A stretch of 64,000 nt of DNA from Janthinobacterium sp. ROICE36. GTDB lineage: Bacteria > Pseudomonadota > Gammaproteobacteria > Burkholderiales > Burkholderiaceae_D. The translations under genes and the position numbers were made by a program. The stretch spans positions 23,401-87,400 of the forward strand of contig NZ_PEBS01000020.1 of NCBI RefSeq assembly GCF_002869965.1, in the 5' to 3' direction. Positions 1 to 9,317 of the stretch are shown here, one piece after another; positions within the stretch are counted from its first letter, which is position 1; every line of letters starts with the position of its first letter. The notes under the pieces are model-generated. The model was not told where the DNA came from and searched no databases. It worked only from the letters and a program-made list of their open reading frames with translations.

Positions 1-1415
1 GGCAGGCGGGGCCGACCACGCGTCTGACTTTGCTGGCCCGTCACGAGCAGGACAACCAGCAGTACGCGTTCCCCAACCAGCTGCTGCAGCCGGGCCCGCG
101 CGGCTAGGTCGCGCCGAATGTCAACCTGATGGGCGACGACAACCGTTTCAAGCGCCGCAATACCATGCTGGGCTACGAATTCGAGCACCAGTTCAGCGAC
201 ACCTGGTCGCTGCGCCAGAACCTGCGCTACACACGTTTGAAGAACGACCGCACGGACATGTTCCCCCTGGACCTGAATGACGATGGCACGGTGGAGCGCT
301 ACTTCATGCCCGTCGATACGGCATCGAAAAGTCTGTTCGCCGATACGCAGCTGCAGGCGCACTTCGCCACGGGCGGCCTGGCGCACCATGTGCTGCTGGG
401 CGTCGATTACGCGACTATCCGCAACACGGACGAATACCGCCACCAGCGGGGCTTCATCGAGCCACTCGACCTGTACCAGCCCGTGTATGGCAAGCAGCCC
501 CTGATTGCGGCCAAGGCGCCGACGCGCGCCGACGCGCCGTCACGCCAGCTGGGCCTGTATGCGCAGGATCAATTGAAATGGGACCGCTGGGTGGTAACGG
601 CAGGCCTGCGCCGCGACAAGGCCACGCAATCGCGCGACGTCACCGACCTCCATAGCGGCAGCGTGAAGCCCGACTATCACCAATCGCCTTCGGCCACCAC
701 CGGCCGCGTGGGCGCCGTCTACCTGTTCGATGGCGGCTGGGCGCCGTATGTCAGCTATGCCACCTCGTTTTCGCCCGAACTGGGCATCACGGCCAACGGC
801 GACGCCTTGAATCCATCGCGCGGCAAGCAGTTCGAAGCGGGCGTGCGCTACGAACCCGTGGGCCAGCGCGCCAGCTACACGGCAGCCGTGTTTGACCTGG
901 TGCGCGACAACGTCACCACCTCCGACATCGGCAACCCAGGCCGCCTGCAGCAAACGGGCCAGGTGGGCTCGCGCGGCGTGGAACTGGAAGCGCGCACGGA
1001 GTTCGCCAGCCGCCTGAGCCTGATCGCGCAATATACCTATCTCGATACGGAGGTCAGGAAGAGCAATAACGGCGACCTGGGCCTGCAGCGGTCGGGGGCA
1101 CCGCGCCACAGCGCCTCGGCCTGGGCCCGTCAATCGTTCAACCTGGACACGGCGCTGCCCGCGTATGCAGCGCTGGGCATGCGCTTCCTGGGCGCCATGC
1201 GTTCCAATTCCGACGGCGACAACCTGAATATCCGCAATGGCGGCATCACGCAGTGGGATGCGGCACTGGGCGTGTCGCGCGGACCGTGGCAGTTTGCCCT
1301 CAACGTCAACAATGTGCTCAACAAGCAGACCCTGTATGACTGCGGCTACCTGCCAGGCCTGTGCTACCACAACGCCGAACGCACGGCCAACGTCAGCACC
1401 ATGTATCGTTTCTGA
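1..1415 (+). pseudogene. TonB-dependent siderophore receptor, internal stop, 5' end outside window
   Basis: This is the C-terminal beta-barrel of an outer-membrane ferric-siderophore receptor. The frame is open from the window edge, but a TAG at 105-107 interrupts it, and the same frame continues with barrel sequence to the TGA at 1413-1415. Residues on both sides of the stop read as one receptor (RLTLLARHEQ before, YEFEHQFSDTWSLRQNLRY after), so the stop looks like a nonsense change rather than a gene border. The C terminus is a classic barrel end (ANVSTMYRF, terminal Phe). It overlaps the next gene as TGATG, which points to an iron-uptake operon with the PepSY protein. A sequencing error at one base is the alternative. 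Whether the protein is made by restart at ATG 129 is doubtful, because it would lack the plug domain. Confidence 0.75.
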
Positions 1416-2627
1416 TGCCATCGCTGCACATGCGGCCTGCATTGGCGGCGCTGCACCGCTACACCGGCCTGCTGATGGCCGGTTTTCTTATCGTGGCCGG
1501 CGTCACCGGCAGCCTGCTCGCGTGGAAGGATGCACTGGAGGCGGCCATGCTGCCCGCCGTCTTCCGCGTGGCGCCACCTGCGCCTGACGCCGTGCCGCTC
1601 GACGCCCTGCTGCTGCGCGAAAGGATCGCCGCGCGCTTTCCCCAGGCGCAACTGAGCTACGCGCCGCTGTCGGCGCCGCCAGGCCACAGCATGGTGTTTT
1701 ACCTGCGCCCGGGCGACGAATCACCGCTGGCCAGCGATGAAGTGTTCGTCGATCCCTACACGGGCGCGATACTGGGCCAGCGTCGTTGGGGTGCCATCAG
1801 CCAGGGCGCCATCAACCTGCTGCCCTTCATCGAGCGCCTGCATTACGCGCTGGCGCTGGGCGACACGGGCTTGCTGGTATTCGGCCTGATCGCCATCGTG
1901 TGGACGGTCGACTGCTTCATCGGCGCCGCCCTGACCTTCCCCGCGCGCCTGAAAAAACGCGCACCGGGCGCGAAACCGTGGCTGCTGCGCTGGCGCCCGT
2001 CCTGGCTGCTGCGCCGCCACAGTGGCAGTTATAAACTGGTGTTCGACCTGCACCGCGCGGGCGGCCTGTGGCTGTGGGCCATGCTGCTGGTGTTTGCCTG
2101 GAGCGGCGTCGCCTTCAACCTGTACGGTGCGTATGCGGCCGTCATGCATCCCCTGTTTGCGCACCAGGGGGCCGAAGAAGTGGTGGCGCGGCATGCTCCC
2201 ACACCCGCGCCGCACCTGGACTGGCCGGCCGCGCGCGCAGGGCCGCCTGTTGATGGCGCAGCTGGCGCGCCAGCACGCGTTTGCCATCCTTGAAGAAAAC
2301 GCTCTGGCGTATGAACGCGCGCTGGGCGTGTACCGCTACATGGTGCGCAGCAGCCGCGACGTGCGCGCCCACAAAGGCCTTACCACCGTCTTCTTCGACG
2401 CAGCCAGTGGCCGGCAGCTGGCCACCTGGCTGCCCATGGGCGCAGCCAGCGGCGACACCATCCGCAGCTGGATCAGCGCCCTGCACATGGCCTCGATGTG
2501 GGGCTGGCCTTTTAAACTTTTCATCTGCGCCATGGGCATGCTGGTGGCGGGCCTGAGCGTAACGGGCGTGCTGATCTGGCGACGCAAGCGCCAGGGGAAA
2601 GCCAAGGTCAGGGCGCCAAGTCATTAA
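1415..2627 (+). pseudogene. PepSY-associated TM helix protein, frameshifted
   Basis: This is an inner-membrane PepSY-TM family protein of the kind found beside siderophore receptors and thought to act in ferric-siderophore reduction. The start ATG at 1415 overlaps the stop of the receptor. The first frame runs to about 2240 and holds a transmembrane segment near residues 10-32 (RYTGLLMAGFLIVAGVTGSL), the PepSY-like periplasmic part (DEVFVDPYTGAILGQRRWG) and two more helices. The family sequence then continues in another frame (GRLLMAQLARQHAFAILEE to the last helix and a basic tail) and stops at 2627. The switch lies in a GCGCGCGC tract at about 2231-2238 and fits loss of one CG unit. It is a pseudogene unless the shift is a sequencing artefact. 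Confidence 0.75.
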
Positions 2628-2702
2628 TTAGTCGGGGAAAATCGATAAGCGCCAACGGCAAGGCGTCGGCCAGCCACACGCCATTGTCCGATACATAATA
2701 CC
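2608..2702 (-). pseudogene. remnant resembling the C terminus of RNA 2'-phosphotransferase (KptA/Tpt1)
   Basis: Directly after the stop of the minus-strand TonB receptor, an open stretch without a start reads RYYVSDNGVWLADALPLAL and ends at a TGA at 2608-2610. The KptA/Tpt1 family ends with an aromatic-x-x-x-(E/D)NGVWL-T/x-x-V-P/A pattern, which this matches closely. KptA removes the 2'-phosphate left after tRNA ligation. Only about 30 residues remain, so this would be a rearrangement scar. The match rests on one short motif recalled from the family, so it is tentative. Confidence 0.35.
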
Positions 2703-2706
2703 GTTT

Positions 2707-4782
2707 TCAGAACGCATACGACAAGCTCAGGCGCGCGGAACGCGGTTCCACCGGATGAAAATGGCGGTCGTTCACCCCGTCCGCCGCCTCGCCGGGCAAA
2801 CGCGAGGCATAGTAATAATCGATGTCGCTGGCGCGTTTATCGAACAGGTTGAACACGTCGAGCGCGATGCGCGTCTTGCTGTTGAGCTGATACGCGAGGC
2901 GCGCATACGCCAGGGTGGTGGAAGCGGAGCGCACGCTATTGTCCTCGATCAAGGGACGGGGACCGAAATAGCGCAGCTGGAAGGCGCCCGACCACGGCCC
3001 CTGGTCCGTCACCGTCACGCCGAACGAAGCCACCTTGTCAATGGATCCGGGAATGAAGTTACCGGCCGGATCATGTTCCGCGTAGCGCGAGCGCGAGGCG
3101 GCCAGGTCCAGGTCGAACAGCAGCCATGGCGCGGCAATATAGTGATTGTTCCACTCGATGCCGTGGCGGCGGCTGGCGCGGCTAGGCTCAGTTTCGCCTG
3201 CGTCGCCGACAAACAGCAGTTCCGAGGCGAGATCGAGGCGCCACAGGGCCAGCGAGCTCTGCAGACCCGGCAGCCATTCCGTGCGCGCGCCCAGTTCCAT
3301 GCCTTTGGTCGGCACCAGGGGCGTGACGGGCGTCGATGGCGTGCCATCGGGCAAACGCGTCTGCGTCGTGCCCCGCGCATCGTTGCTATGAAAACCTTTT
3401 CCATAGTTCACGAAGACTTCCGTCCGGCTCCACGGGCCAAGGATCAAGGACAGCTTGGGCGACACCACATGGTCGCTCGCCGCGCCGCTGTTGCCTTCCA
3501 CGCTGCTGTCGACCTTGAAACGGTAGGCGTCATAGCGCACGCCCGCCACGGAACGCAGCCAGGGCAGCCATTGCACCGTGTTGTCGCCATACAGGCCGAT
3601 GCTGGCCTCGCGCACCCGGTCTTCGCGCAGCGTGTCCTGCCGCACCCGCTCCGCCGTGCTGTACAGGCCCACGGGCGACAAACGGTCGACACGTCCCTGC
3701 ACGCCGAGCTTGTTGCGCAGGGGAAGACCGAACAGCTGCGTGTTCCAGCTTTCGCTGGCGTTCACGCCCGCCACCGTGCGCCGCTCGCTTTGCTGGAACT
3801 GGTCGCCGGTGGCCGGCTTGGCGAGGAAGTAGGTGAAATCGCTGTTCAGTTCCAGCTGCGAGCGGATCAGGTAAGCGTCCAGTTCGAACAAGCGGTTCTG
3901 CGTGCGCTGGCGCAGGACGTACGACAGGCTGTAGCGCGAGGTGTCGCCGCCGTCGCTGGGCGCCAGCGAGCCGAAACGGCCGATCAGGCCCGATTCCACG
4001 GCGCGCAGCGGCACCTGGTCGGTGGCGTTCCAGCTGTTCTTGTAGGCCATGGCCGTCACGCTGTAGCCATTGTCTGCCGTGCCCTGGCTGTAGCGCAGCA
4101 CGCCGCTGTATTTACGGACGTTTTCCGGCACGTCCCAGGGACCGTTGTTGCGATTCACTTCCAGGCCGTACAGCAAGGTGCCTGGCCCCGCAACGACCGA
4201 ATCGGCCACGACGCCGCGCAGATAGCCGTGCTGGCCAAGGGACACGCTGGCCTGGCCTTGCGGCAATTTATCGGCCAGGCGGATGCGCGCCGCGCCGGCC
4301 GAGGCGAAATCGCCTTCGCTGGCGAAATACGGCCCCTTCTTGTAATCGATGCGCTGCACCAGCTCGGGAATGAGGAAATTGAGGTCGGAATAACCCTGTC
4401 CATGCGCGTGCGTGCGCATGTTGACGGGCATGCCGTCGACATACGTGGCGAAATCCGTGCCGTGGTCAAGGTTAAAGCCGCGCAAAAAATACTGGTTGGC
4501 CTTGCCGTCGCCGCTGTGCTGGGTGACGATCAGCCCCGGCACGAATTCCAGCAATTCGCCCGTGCGCAGGGCAGGCCGGTTGACGATCAAGTCCGTCGTG
4601 ATGACGCCCTGGCTGGCCGCGTCCGAGGTGCCGACGGCGTTGTCGTAGTGGCCCGTCACGCGCACGTTACGCGCTGCGTCGGCGACGCTGGCGGCGGCTG
4701 GCGCTTGCGCCGCCACCTGGCGCCCCATGCCCAACAATACCAGTGCACAAGCTGCCAGCAGTTTGCGTTTTCTCAATCGCAT
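2707..4782 (-). CDS. TonB-dependent outer-membrane receptor
   Basis: This 691-residue receptor has an N-terminal signal peptide (basic MRLRKRKLL, hydrophobic core, AAQA cleavage region near residue 26), a plug domain at about 45-165 (GELLEFVPGLIVTQHSGDGK, then YFLRGFNLDHGTDFATYVDG) and a 22-strand barrel ending in LSLSYAF with the terminal Phe needed for barrel assembly. It should import a scarce ligand with TonB-ExbBD energy. The substrate is unknown: there is no STN domain, and no dedicated transporter or sigma factor lies beside it. A GGGGAG ribosome site precedes ATG 4782. The gene stands alone, divergent from the receiver-like gene at 4878, and its stop abuts the KptA-like remnant. Confidence 0.9.
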   Translation of the reverse strand: MRLRKRKLLAACALVLLGMGRQVAAQAPAAASVADAARNVRVTGHYDNAVGTSDAASQGVITTDLIVNRPALRTGELLEFVPGLIVTQHSGDGKANQYFLRGFNLDHGTDFATYVDGMPVNMRTHAHGQGYSDLNFLIPELVQRIDYKKGPYFASEGDFASAGAARIRLADKLPQGQASVSLGQHGYLRGVVADSVVAGPGTLLYGLEVNRNNGPWDVPENVRKYSGVLRYSQGTADNGYSVTAMAYKNSWNATDQVPLRAVESGLIGRFGSLAPSDGGDTSRYSLSYVLRQRTQNRLFELDAYLIRSQLELNSDFTYFLAKPATGDQFQQSERRTVAGVNASESWNTQLFGLPLRNKLGVQGRVDRLSPVGLYSTAERVRQDTLREDRVREASIGLYGDNTVQWLPWLRSVAGVRYDAYRFKVDSSVEGNSGAASDHVVSPKLSLILGPWSRTEVFVNYGKGFHSNDARGTTQTRLPDGTPSTPVTPLVPTKGMELGARTEWLPGLQSSLALWRLDLASELLFVGDAGETEPSRASRRHGIEWNNHYIAAPWLLFDLDLAASRSRYAEHDPAGNFIPGSIDKVASFGVTVTDQGPWSGAFQLRYFGPRPLIEDNSVRSASTTLAYARLAYQLNSKTRIALDVFNLFDKRASDIDYYYASRLPGEAADGVNDRHFHPVEPRSARLSLSYAF

Positions 4783-4877
4783 CGCGTCTCCCCTTTTTAT
4801 AATGTCAATATAGGCTATTACGGGATATATACGCGGCAGGCCGGCTACCTGGATTCAGCATTTTTCAAGGAGCGACC

Positions 4878-6101
4878 GTGGACCTGAGCGACAGCGCCGA
4901 CAAGGCGAGCAAAACCGCCACGCCGGCCGCGCGCAAGCGTGACGTGCTGCCGTATATCCTACTGTACATCTTGCTGGCGGGGCTGTTGGCCGTGTTGGCG
5001 GGCGCCCTGCTGCCGCCGTATTACCACGCCGTGCCGGCACTCTTGTGGAGCCTGGGCTTTTGCGTCAGCGGCATGCTGCTGGGCTTTTTGTTCGGCATAC
5101 CACGCAGCCTGCCTTCGGGCACCGTCAACGCCGCGCCGCCAGACGAGCGGGCCAATGGCAAGGGCCACCCCGCAGACGAACCGCCCGCAGCAAACGCCGA
5201 GGCGACGGCCGGCAACGCCAGCAATACCCTGTTTTTGGGCACGCCCACGCCCATGGAAATCAATTCAAATCTGGTGGAAGTGTCGGACTGGCTGACGAAA
5301 ATCATCGTCGGCGTGGGTTTGATCGAGCTCAAAAGCCTGCCCGGCAGCGCGCGCAGCATGACCGCCTTCATCGCGCCCAGCCTGGCCACGGACACGCCCA
5401 CGGCCATGGCAGTGGTGGGCGGCATCATGCTGTTCTTTTCCGTGCATGGTTTCCTGATCGGCTATTTGCTCACGCGCATATACCTGTCCATCATGCTCAA
5501 GCGCGCCGACAGCCTCGTCAAAAACGAGTCCGTGCGCCTGGAAAGCGGCAAGGAAATCGACGTGACGGAACTGAGCCGTTTGCAGCAAAAGTCGCTCGAC
5601 GACATGCAGGAAGCCATCACGCAGCTGCTGCTGGCCCACCCGCCCGATGGCGGCGGCGCCGTCACGGCCCTGGCCGGCGTGCCGACGGCGCAAAAGCCAT
5701 CCAGCCTGGTGCTGTGGCTGGACGACCATCCGCGCAACAATACCTTGCTGGTGGAACAACTGGAACGGGAAAACATCAAGGTCGACCAGGCCGTGTCGAC
5801 CAGGCAAGCGCTGGCCATGCTGCAACAGAAGCACTATGCGCTGTTGATCACCGACATGGCCAGGGTGGAAAACGGCCGCAGGATCAAGGATGCGGGCGTG
5901 CGCACGGTACGCGAGCTAAGGCAAGTGCAGCCGGAGCTGCCCATCGTGGTGTATTGCAACAAGGATACGGTCGCCAGCTACGGCACGCAAGCCCAGGCGG
6001 CGGGCGCCCGCTTCATCACCACCTCGGGCACCAGCCTGCTGGCCAGCGTCAACAAGCTATTGCACGAAGAACGCAAAGATGGCGCTCAGCCATCACCGTA
6101 A
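4878..6101 (+). CDS. membrane protein with C-terminal receiver-like domain
   Basis: The 407-residue protein starts at GTG 4878, five bases after AAGGAG. Hydrophobic segments lie at about 23-46, 52-74 and 175-205, with a weaker one near 138-152. A proline- and alanine-rich loop at 85-115 and a helical linker (about 205-255) lead to a receiver-like fold at about 275-398: an acidic pair at D282/D283 in LWLDDHPRNN, a phospho-acceptor candidate D326 in LLITDMARVE, and a terminal helix. The usual threonine and lysine switch residues are not evident, and P-R-N-N follows the acidic pair, so this is an atypical receiver. No output domain is fused, so it may signal by contact with a partner. It is convergent with the small minus-strand gene at 6086, overlapping by 16 bp. 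Function unknown. Confidence 0.8.
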   Translation: MDLSDSADKASKTATPAARKRDVLPYILLYILLAGLLAVLAGALLPPYYHAVPALLWSLGFCVSGMLLGFLFGIPRSLPSGTVNAAPPDERANGKGHPADEPPAANAEATAGNASNTLFLGTPTPMEINSNLVEVSDWLTKIIVGVGLIELKSLPGSARSMTAFIAPSLATDTPTAMAVVGGIMLFFSVHGFLIGYLLTRIYLSIMLKRADSLVKNESVRLESGKEIDVTELSRLQQKSLDDMQEAITQLLLAHPPDGGGAVTALAGVPTAQKPSSLVLWLDDHPRNNTLLVEQLERENIKVDQAVSTRQALAMLQQKHYALLITDMARVENGRRIKDAGVRTVRELRQVQPELPIVVYCNKDTVASYGTQAQAAGARFITTSGTSLLASVNKLLHEERKDGAQPSP

Positions 6102-6460
6102 ACATAGCTGCCCACGTGGTGCAGCGAACTGCGCTGCGGGTGCGCCAGTCGATTCGGCGCAAACACGCACACGCTCGTGTCAGCCAGCAAGCCCGGCGCG
6201 TCCGCGCAAGCCTGCGCCAGCCAGCTGTCGCCATACGAGACGCCATCGAGCAACTGCGCCAGCGGCGCGGGCGATGCCAGCAGCGCGCTTTCCACACACG
6301 CTGGCTCGTAGTGCGTGAGACCCGTTTCCAGGAAGAATGGCGACGGCGTCGCATCGCCATCGTCCGTGTAGGTGGGCGCCAGGTGAGCCTGCAGCGCTTC
6401 CCAACTGGCGAAGCGCCCGCTGCAGGCAAACACGTGGACGATGGGCAAGATGGGCGCCAA
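6086..6460 (-). CDS. small Imm22-like hypothetical protein
   Basis: This 124-residue acidic soluble protein starts VHVFACSGRFASWEALQAHL and later has LLDGVSYGDSWLAQAC. The layout (a beta strand, an alpha helix, an acidic stretch, then a second helix with YGDSWL) resembles immunity family Imm22, proteins that neutralise contact-dependent or polymorphic toxins; this is recalled similarity, not a search result. Translation most likely starts at TTG 6460, two bases after the stop of the upstream deacetylase-caspase gene, using a GGAG in that gene's last codons, so the two are translationally coupled. No toxin with a recognisable delivery domain is nearby, so an immunity role is unproven. The 3' end overlaps the receiver-like gene tail to tail. 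Confidence 0.65.
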   Translation of the reverse strand: MAPILPIVHVFACSGRFASWEALQAHLAPTYTDDGDATPSPFFLETGLTHYEPACVESALLASPAPLAQLLDGVSYGDSWLAQACADAPGLLADTSVCVFAPNRLAHPQRSSLHHVGSYVYGDG

Positions 6461-6462
6461 GC

Positions 6463-9156
6463 TTACAGCTTCTCCATCTTTTGCCGCACGGCCGGCGCCG
6501 TCGAAGCCGTCGGCGCCAGTTCCAGATAGGTTTTATATGCGGCCTTGGCCTTGGCGGCATCGCCGGCCTTGGCATACGCATCGCCCAGGTTCAAATAGGC
6601 GATGGCGCGCGACGGGTCCATCCTGAGCGTGTTTTCAAACCAGCGCGCCGCTTCGCGGTATTTTTCCTGCTTGTAGAAGACAAAGCCCAGGTTGTTGGCG
6701 GCCAGTGCGAAGTCGGGACGCAATTTCAGCGCTTCCGTAAATTGCGCTTCCGCCGCCGCATATTGTTTCTCCTTGTACAGCTGCAAGCCACGATCGTTGG
6801 CCCGCTGCGCCAGCTGGCGCGTGGACGTGGGCACGGCGCCCGGCGTGACGATCTTCTGTTCGCCGCCCTGCAAATCCTTCACCGTCACGCTGGCCGCTTG
6901 CGGCTTGGCGTCCAGCTTGCTGTTCAGGGCGATCGCTTCCGTCGACAGCTGCGTCGTGTTCGGGCTGAGGAATTCCGTTTCGCCCGGCAATTCAAAGACG
7001 AAATCGCCCCCTTCCGATCCCGGCAGGCTGCCAAACGCGGGCGTCTGGTTCGATACGCTGGCGACGGCCGGCGCCACGTAGGCGGCCAGTTCCGTGGCCG
7101 TGATCAAGCCATCGCCGTTCAGGTCGCCCTTGCCCGCCAGGCCCTGCAGCAGGGTCCAGGTAAACACGGAGTGGCCGTTTGGCCCGCCATCGGCGACCAG
7201 CTGGTCGCCGCCGCCGGCCGTCAGCATTTGCCGGCCGATGCGTTTGGCATTGTCGCGCAAAAAGGAGCTGGAACCGGCACCGCGCGTCAGGCCCAGGCCG
7301 CTGTAGCAGGCATCCATCACAAAGAACGCGTGCTTGGCTGTCAGGCTTTCCGCGATATTCTGGATTTCCGTCATCGGGATCGCATCCGTGGCGAACTGCG
7401 CCGGGTCGGAGTCGACGGGCACGATGTAGCCCAGGTCGCGCCCCGAACTGAGCTTGCGCGTGGCGCCGTGACCGGCAAAAAAGACGAAGATGCGGTCATT
7501 CTTTTGCACGCCGCCATGGGCAAGCTTGTCGTGGAAAGCGGCCAGGATATTGTTGCGCGTGGCTTCGCCATTTTTCAGGGTCACGACGCGCTCGGGCGCA
7601 AACGCAAATTTTTCGATCAGGGTTTCGCGGATGCCCTGCGCATCGCGCACTGCATATTGCAATTTAGGCCACTTGGCGTAATCGTCGATGCCGATCACCA
7701 CAGCCCAGGAATTGGCGTAACCCGTGGTGACAGGCACTTTCTCGGGCGCGGGCGCCGTGCTTTTTGCCACCTGGAAGCTGGTACCATCCCAGCCCGCGAA
7801 TTGATAGCCTTCCGCGATCAGCTTGTCTAGCACGGCCGGCAAGGCTTTCACCGTGCGTTCGTGGATGTCGTGGAACAAAATGATGCCGCGCCCCGCCTTG
7901 TCGACGGAGGCCAGTACGCGATTCGTGATCGAGCTGGGCACGGGGTCGGCCCAGTCCAGCGAATCGATATTCCACATCACGGATTTCAAATGCGCATCGG
8001 CCAGCGCGGCCATGCCTTCGCTATTGCGTGCGCCATACGGAAAGCGGAACAGCGCGGCCCGCTCGGGGCTGATGGCTTTCAACAAGGTGTCGGTGCCGAG
8101 GATTTCGCCTTTCAGCTTGTCGCCCGTCTGTTTCGACAGCTGGGCGTGGCTGAAACTGTGGTTGCCCACGGCATAACCTTCCTTCATCAGCTTGCGGCTC
8201 ACTTCCGCGCCCGCATTGAGCTTGGCGTGGCCTTCCGCGTCGAGCGACCCCAGGTTGCGGCCTACGTTGAAGAAAACAGCCGGCACGCCATATTGTTTCA
8301 AAATGGCGCTGATTTCTTCCGTGTAGCGGCGGTGCGGGCCGTCGTCGAAGGTCAGCACGATGGTTTTCTTCGGCAAGCCCAGGCCAAAGATTTCCGCCTC
8401 ATCCTTCTTTGGCGCAGGCTTGGCTTCAGGAACAGAACCGGCCGGCGGCAATGCATACGGCACGACGATGCCGTTTTCCTTGAGGATCTGTTCGCGGCTG
8501 TAGCGCTTTTTCAGCTGCGCCACGTAATCGTCCCAGCGCTCGCGCTTGAGTTCGATGGCGCGCTGGCCCAGGTTGCCGAAGATTTGCCGGATCTCCTTCT
8601 CGTAATTGCGCTCGATCTCGCCCAGCGCATCGAGGTCTTCCGAAATGCGCTTGTGCAGCTTGATCGCCGGCAAGGAGGAATCCTTGGCCACGTCGGCCAG
8701 CATGCTTTGCAGCAATTCGCGGAAAGCCAGGCGGTCCGCGTCATACAGGCCGGGGTCGGATTCGATATACGTCAACAGACTGTCGAGCGCCTCGAAGCGG
8801 CCCGGATTGGTGGGCGCCGTCAGCTGGTCCAGCGCCGCATCGAGCTTGGCGATGCGTTCCTGGTTTTCATGGAACAGCGCCTGCCCTACTTTTCTCGCTT
8901 CGTCGCGCGCGCCATCGGGCAAGCTTTGCTCGTCGGCCAGCAGCATGATAATCTTGCGGAAATTGCCCAGCAAGTCGCGGAACTGGGCGGCCACGGCGGC
9001 CGTATCGACGGTGGATTGGGGCGCGGCGGCCGGGGTGCCCGAAGCCGGGGCGCCGGGCGCGGCAGTAGCGGCCGGACGGGTAAACGTGTAAATGCCGGCC
9101 CCAGCGGCGAGTGCCACGACGACGGTGGCGGCGATCTTGATCGGCTTGGAAGTCAC
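6463..9156 (-). CDS. polysaccharide deacetylase - caspase - TPR fusion protein
   Basis: The 897-residue protein is predicted to be exported but anchored by an N-terminal hydrophobic segment (residues 7-24) followed by an Ala/Pro linker. A helical domain (50-230) precedes a NodB-type deacetylase domain (260-460) with the metal motif TFDDGPH (D271, D272), zinc ligands H333 and H337 in HSFSH, motif RFPYG at 371-375 and ILFHD at 426-430. A caspase-like C14 domain (480-725) follows, with catalytic H563 in FFAGHGA and C617 in MDACYSG. Inside it, DLNGDGLITATEL (678-690) is an EF-hand-like calcium loop. At least three TPR units fill 785-895. All key residues of both enzymes are present. It starts at GTG 9156. 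The fusion suggests a calcium-responsive protease controlling, or controlled by, glycan deacetylation; that link is inference. Confidence 0.9.
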   Translation of the reverse strand: MTSKPIKIAATVVVALAAGAGIYTFTRPAATAAPGAPASGTPAAAPQSTVDTAAVAAQFRDLLGNFRKIIMLLADEQSLPDGARDEARKVGQALFHENQERIAKLDAALDQLTAPTNPGRFEALDSLLTYIESDPGLYDADRLAFRELLQSMLADVAKDSSLPAIKLHKRISEDLDALGEIERNYEKEIRQIFGNLGQRAIELKRERWDDYVAQLKKRYSREQILKENGIVVPYALPPAGSVPEAKPAPKKDEAEIFGLGLPKKTIVLTFDDGPHRRYTEEISAILKQYGVPAVFFNVGRNLGSLDAEGHAKLNAGAEVSRKLMKEGYAVGNHSFSHAQLSKQTGDKLKGEILGTDTLLKAISPERAALFRFPYGARNSEGMAALADAHLKSVMWNIDSLDWADPVPSSITNRVLASVDKAGRGIILFHDIHERTVKALPAVLDKLIAEGYQFAGWDGTSFQVAKSTAPAPEKVPVTTGYANSWAVVIGIDDYAKWPKLQYAVRDAQGIRETLIEKFAFAPERVVTLKNGEATRNNILAAFHDKLAHGGVQKNDRIFVFFAGHGATRKLSSGRDLGYIVPVDSDPAQFATDAIPMTEIQNIAESLTAKHAFFVMDACYSGLGLTRGAGSSSFLRDNAKRIGRQMLTAGGGDQLVADGGPNGHSVFTWTLLQGLAGKGDLNGDGLITATELAAYVAPAVASVSNQTPAFGSLPGSEGGDFVFELPGETEFLSPNTTQLSTEAIALNSKLDAKPQAASVTVKDLQGGEQKIVTPGAVPTSTRQLAQRANDRGLQLYKEKQYAAAEAQFTEALKLRPDFALAANNLGFVFYKQEKYREAARWFENTLRMDPSRAIAYLNLGDAYAKAGDAAKAKAAYKTYLELAPTASTAPAVRQKMEKL

Positions 9157-9317
9157 AGGCTTGTCATTCCCTTCACATACTATGCATAGAATTCAGATGG
9201 CGCGGATGCGCAAGATGCATAATTGTAGAGCACGCTTGCCAGTTACTCCGTCCGCACGCTGAATTTCGGCAATAATATGCCCGCAAACCTCCAACAAACG
9301 TCAAAACAGGAAAGACG

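Noticed and set aside
2755..4887. 710-residue plus-strand open frame over the TonB receptor
   Set aside because: It has no signal, domain or ribosome site, and it covers the real receptor on the other strand.
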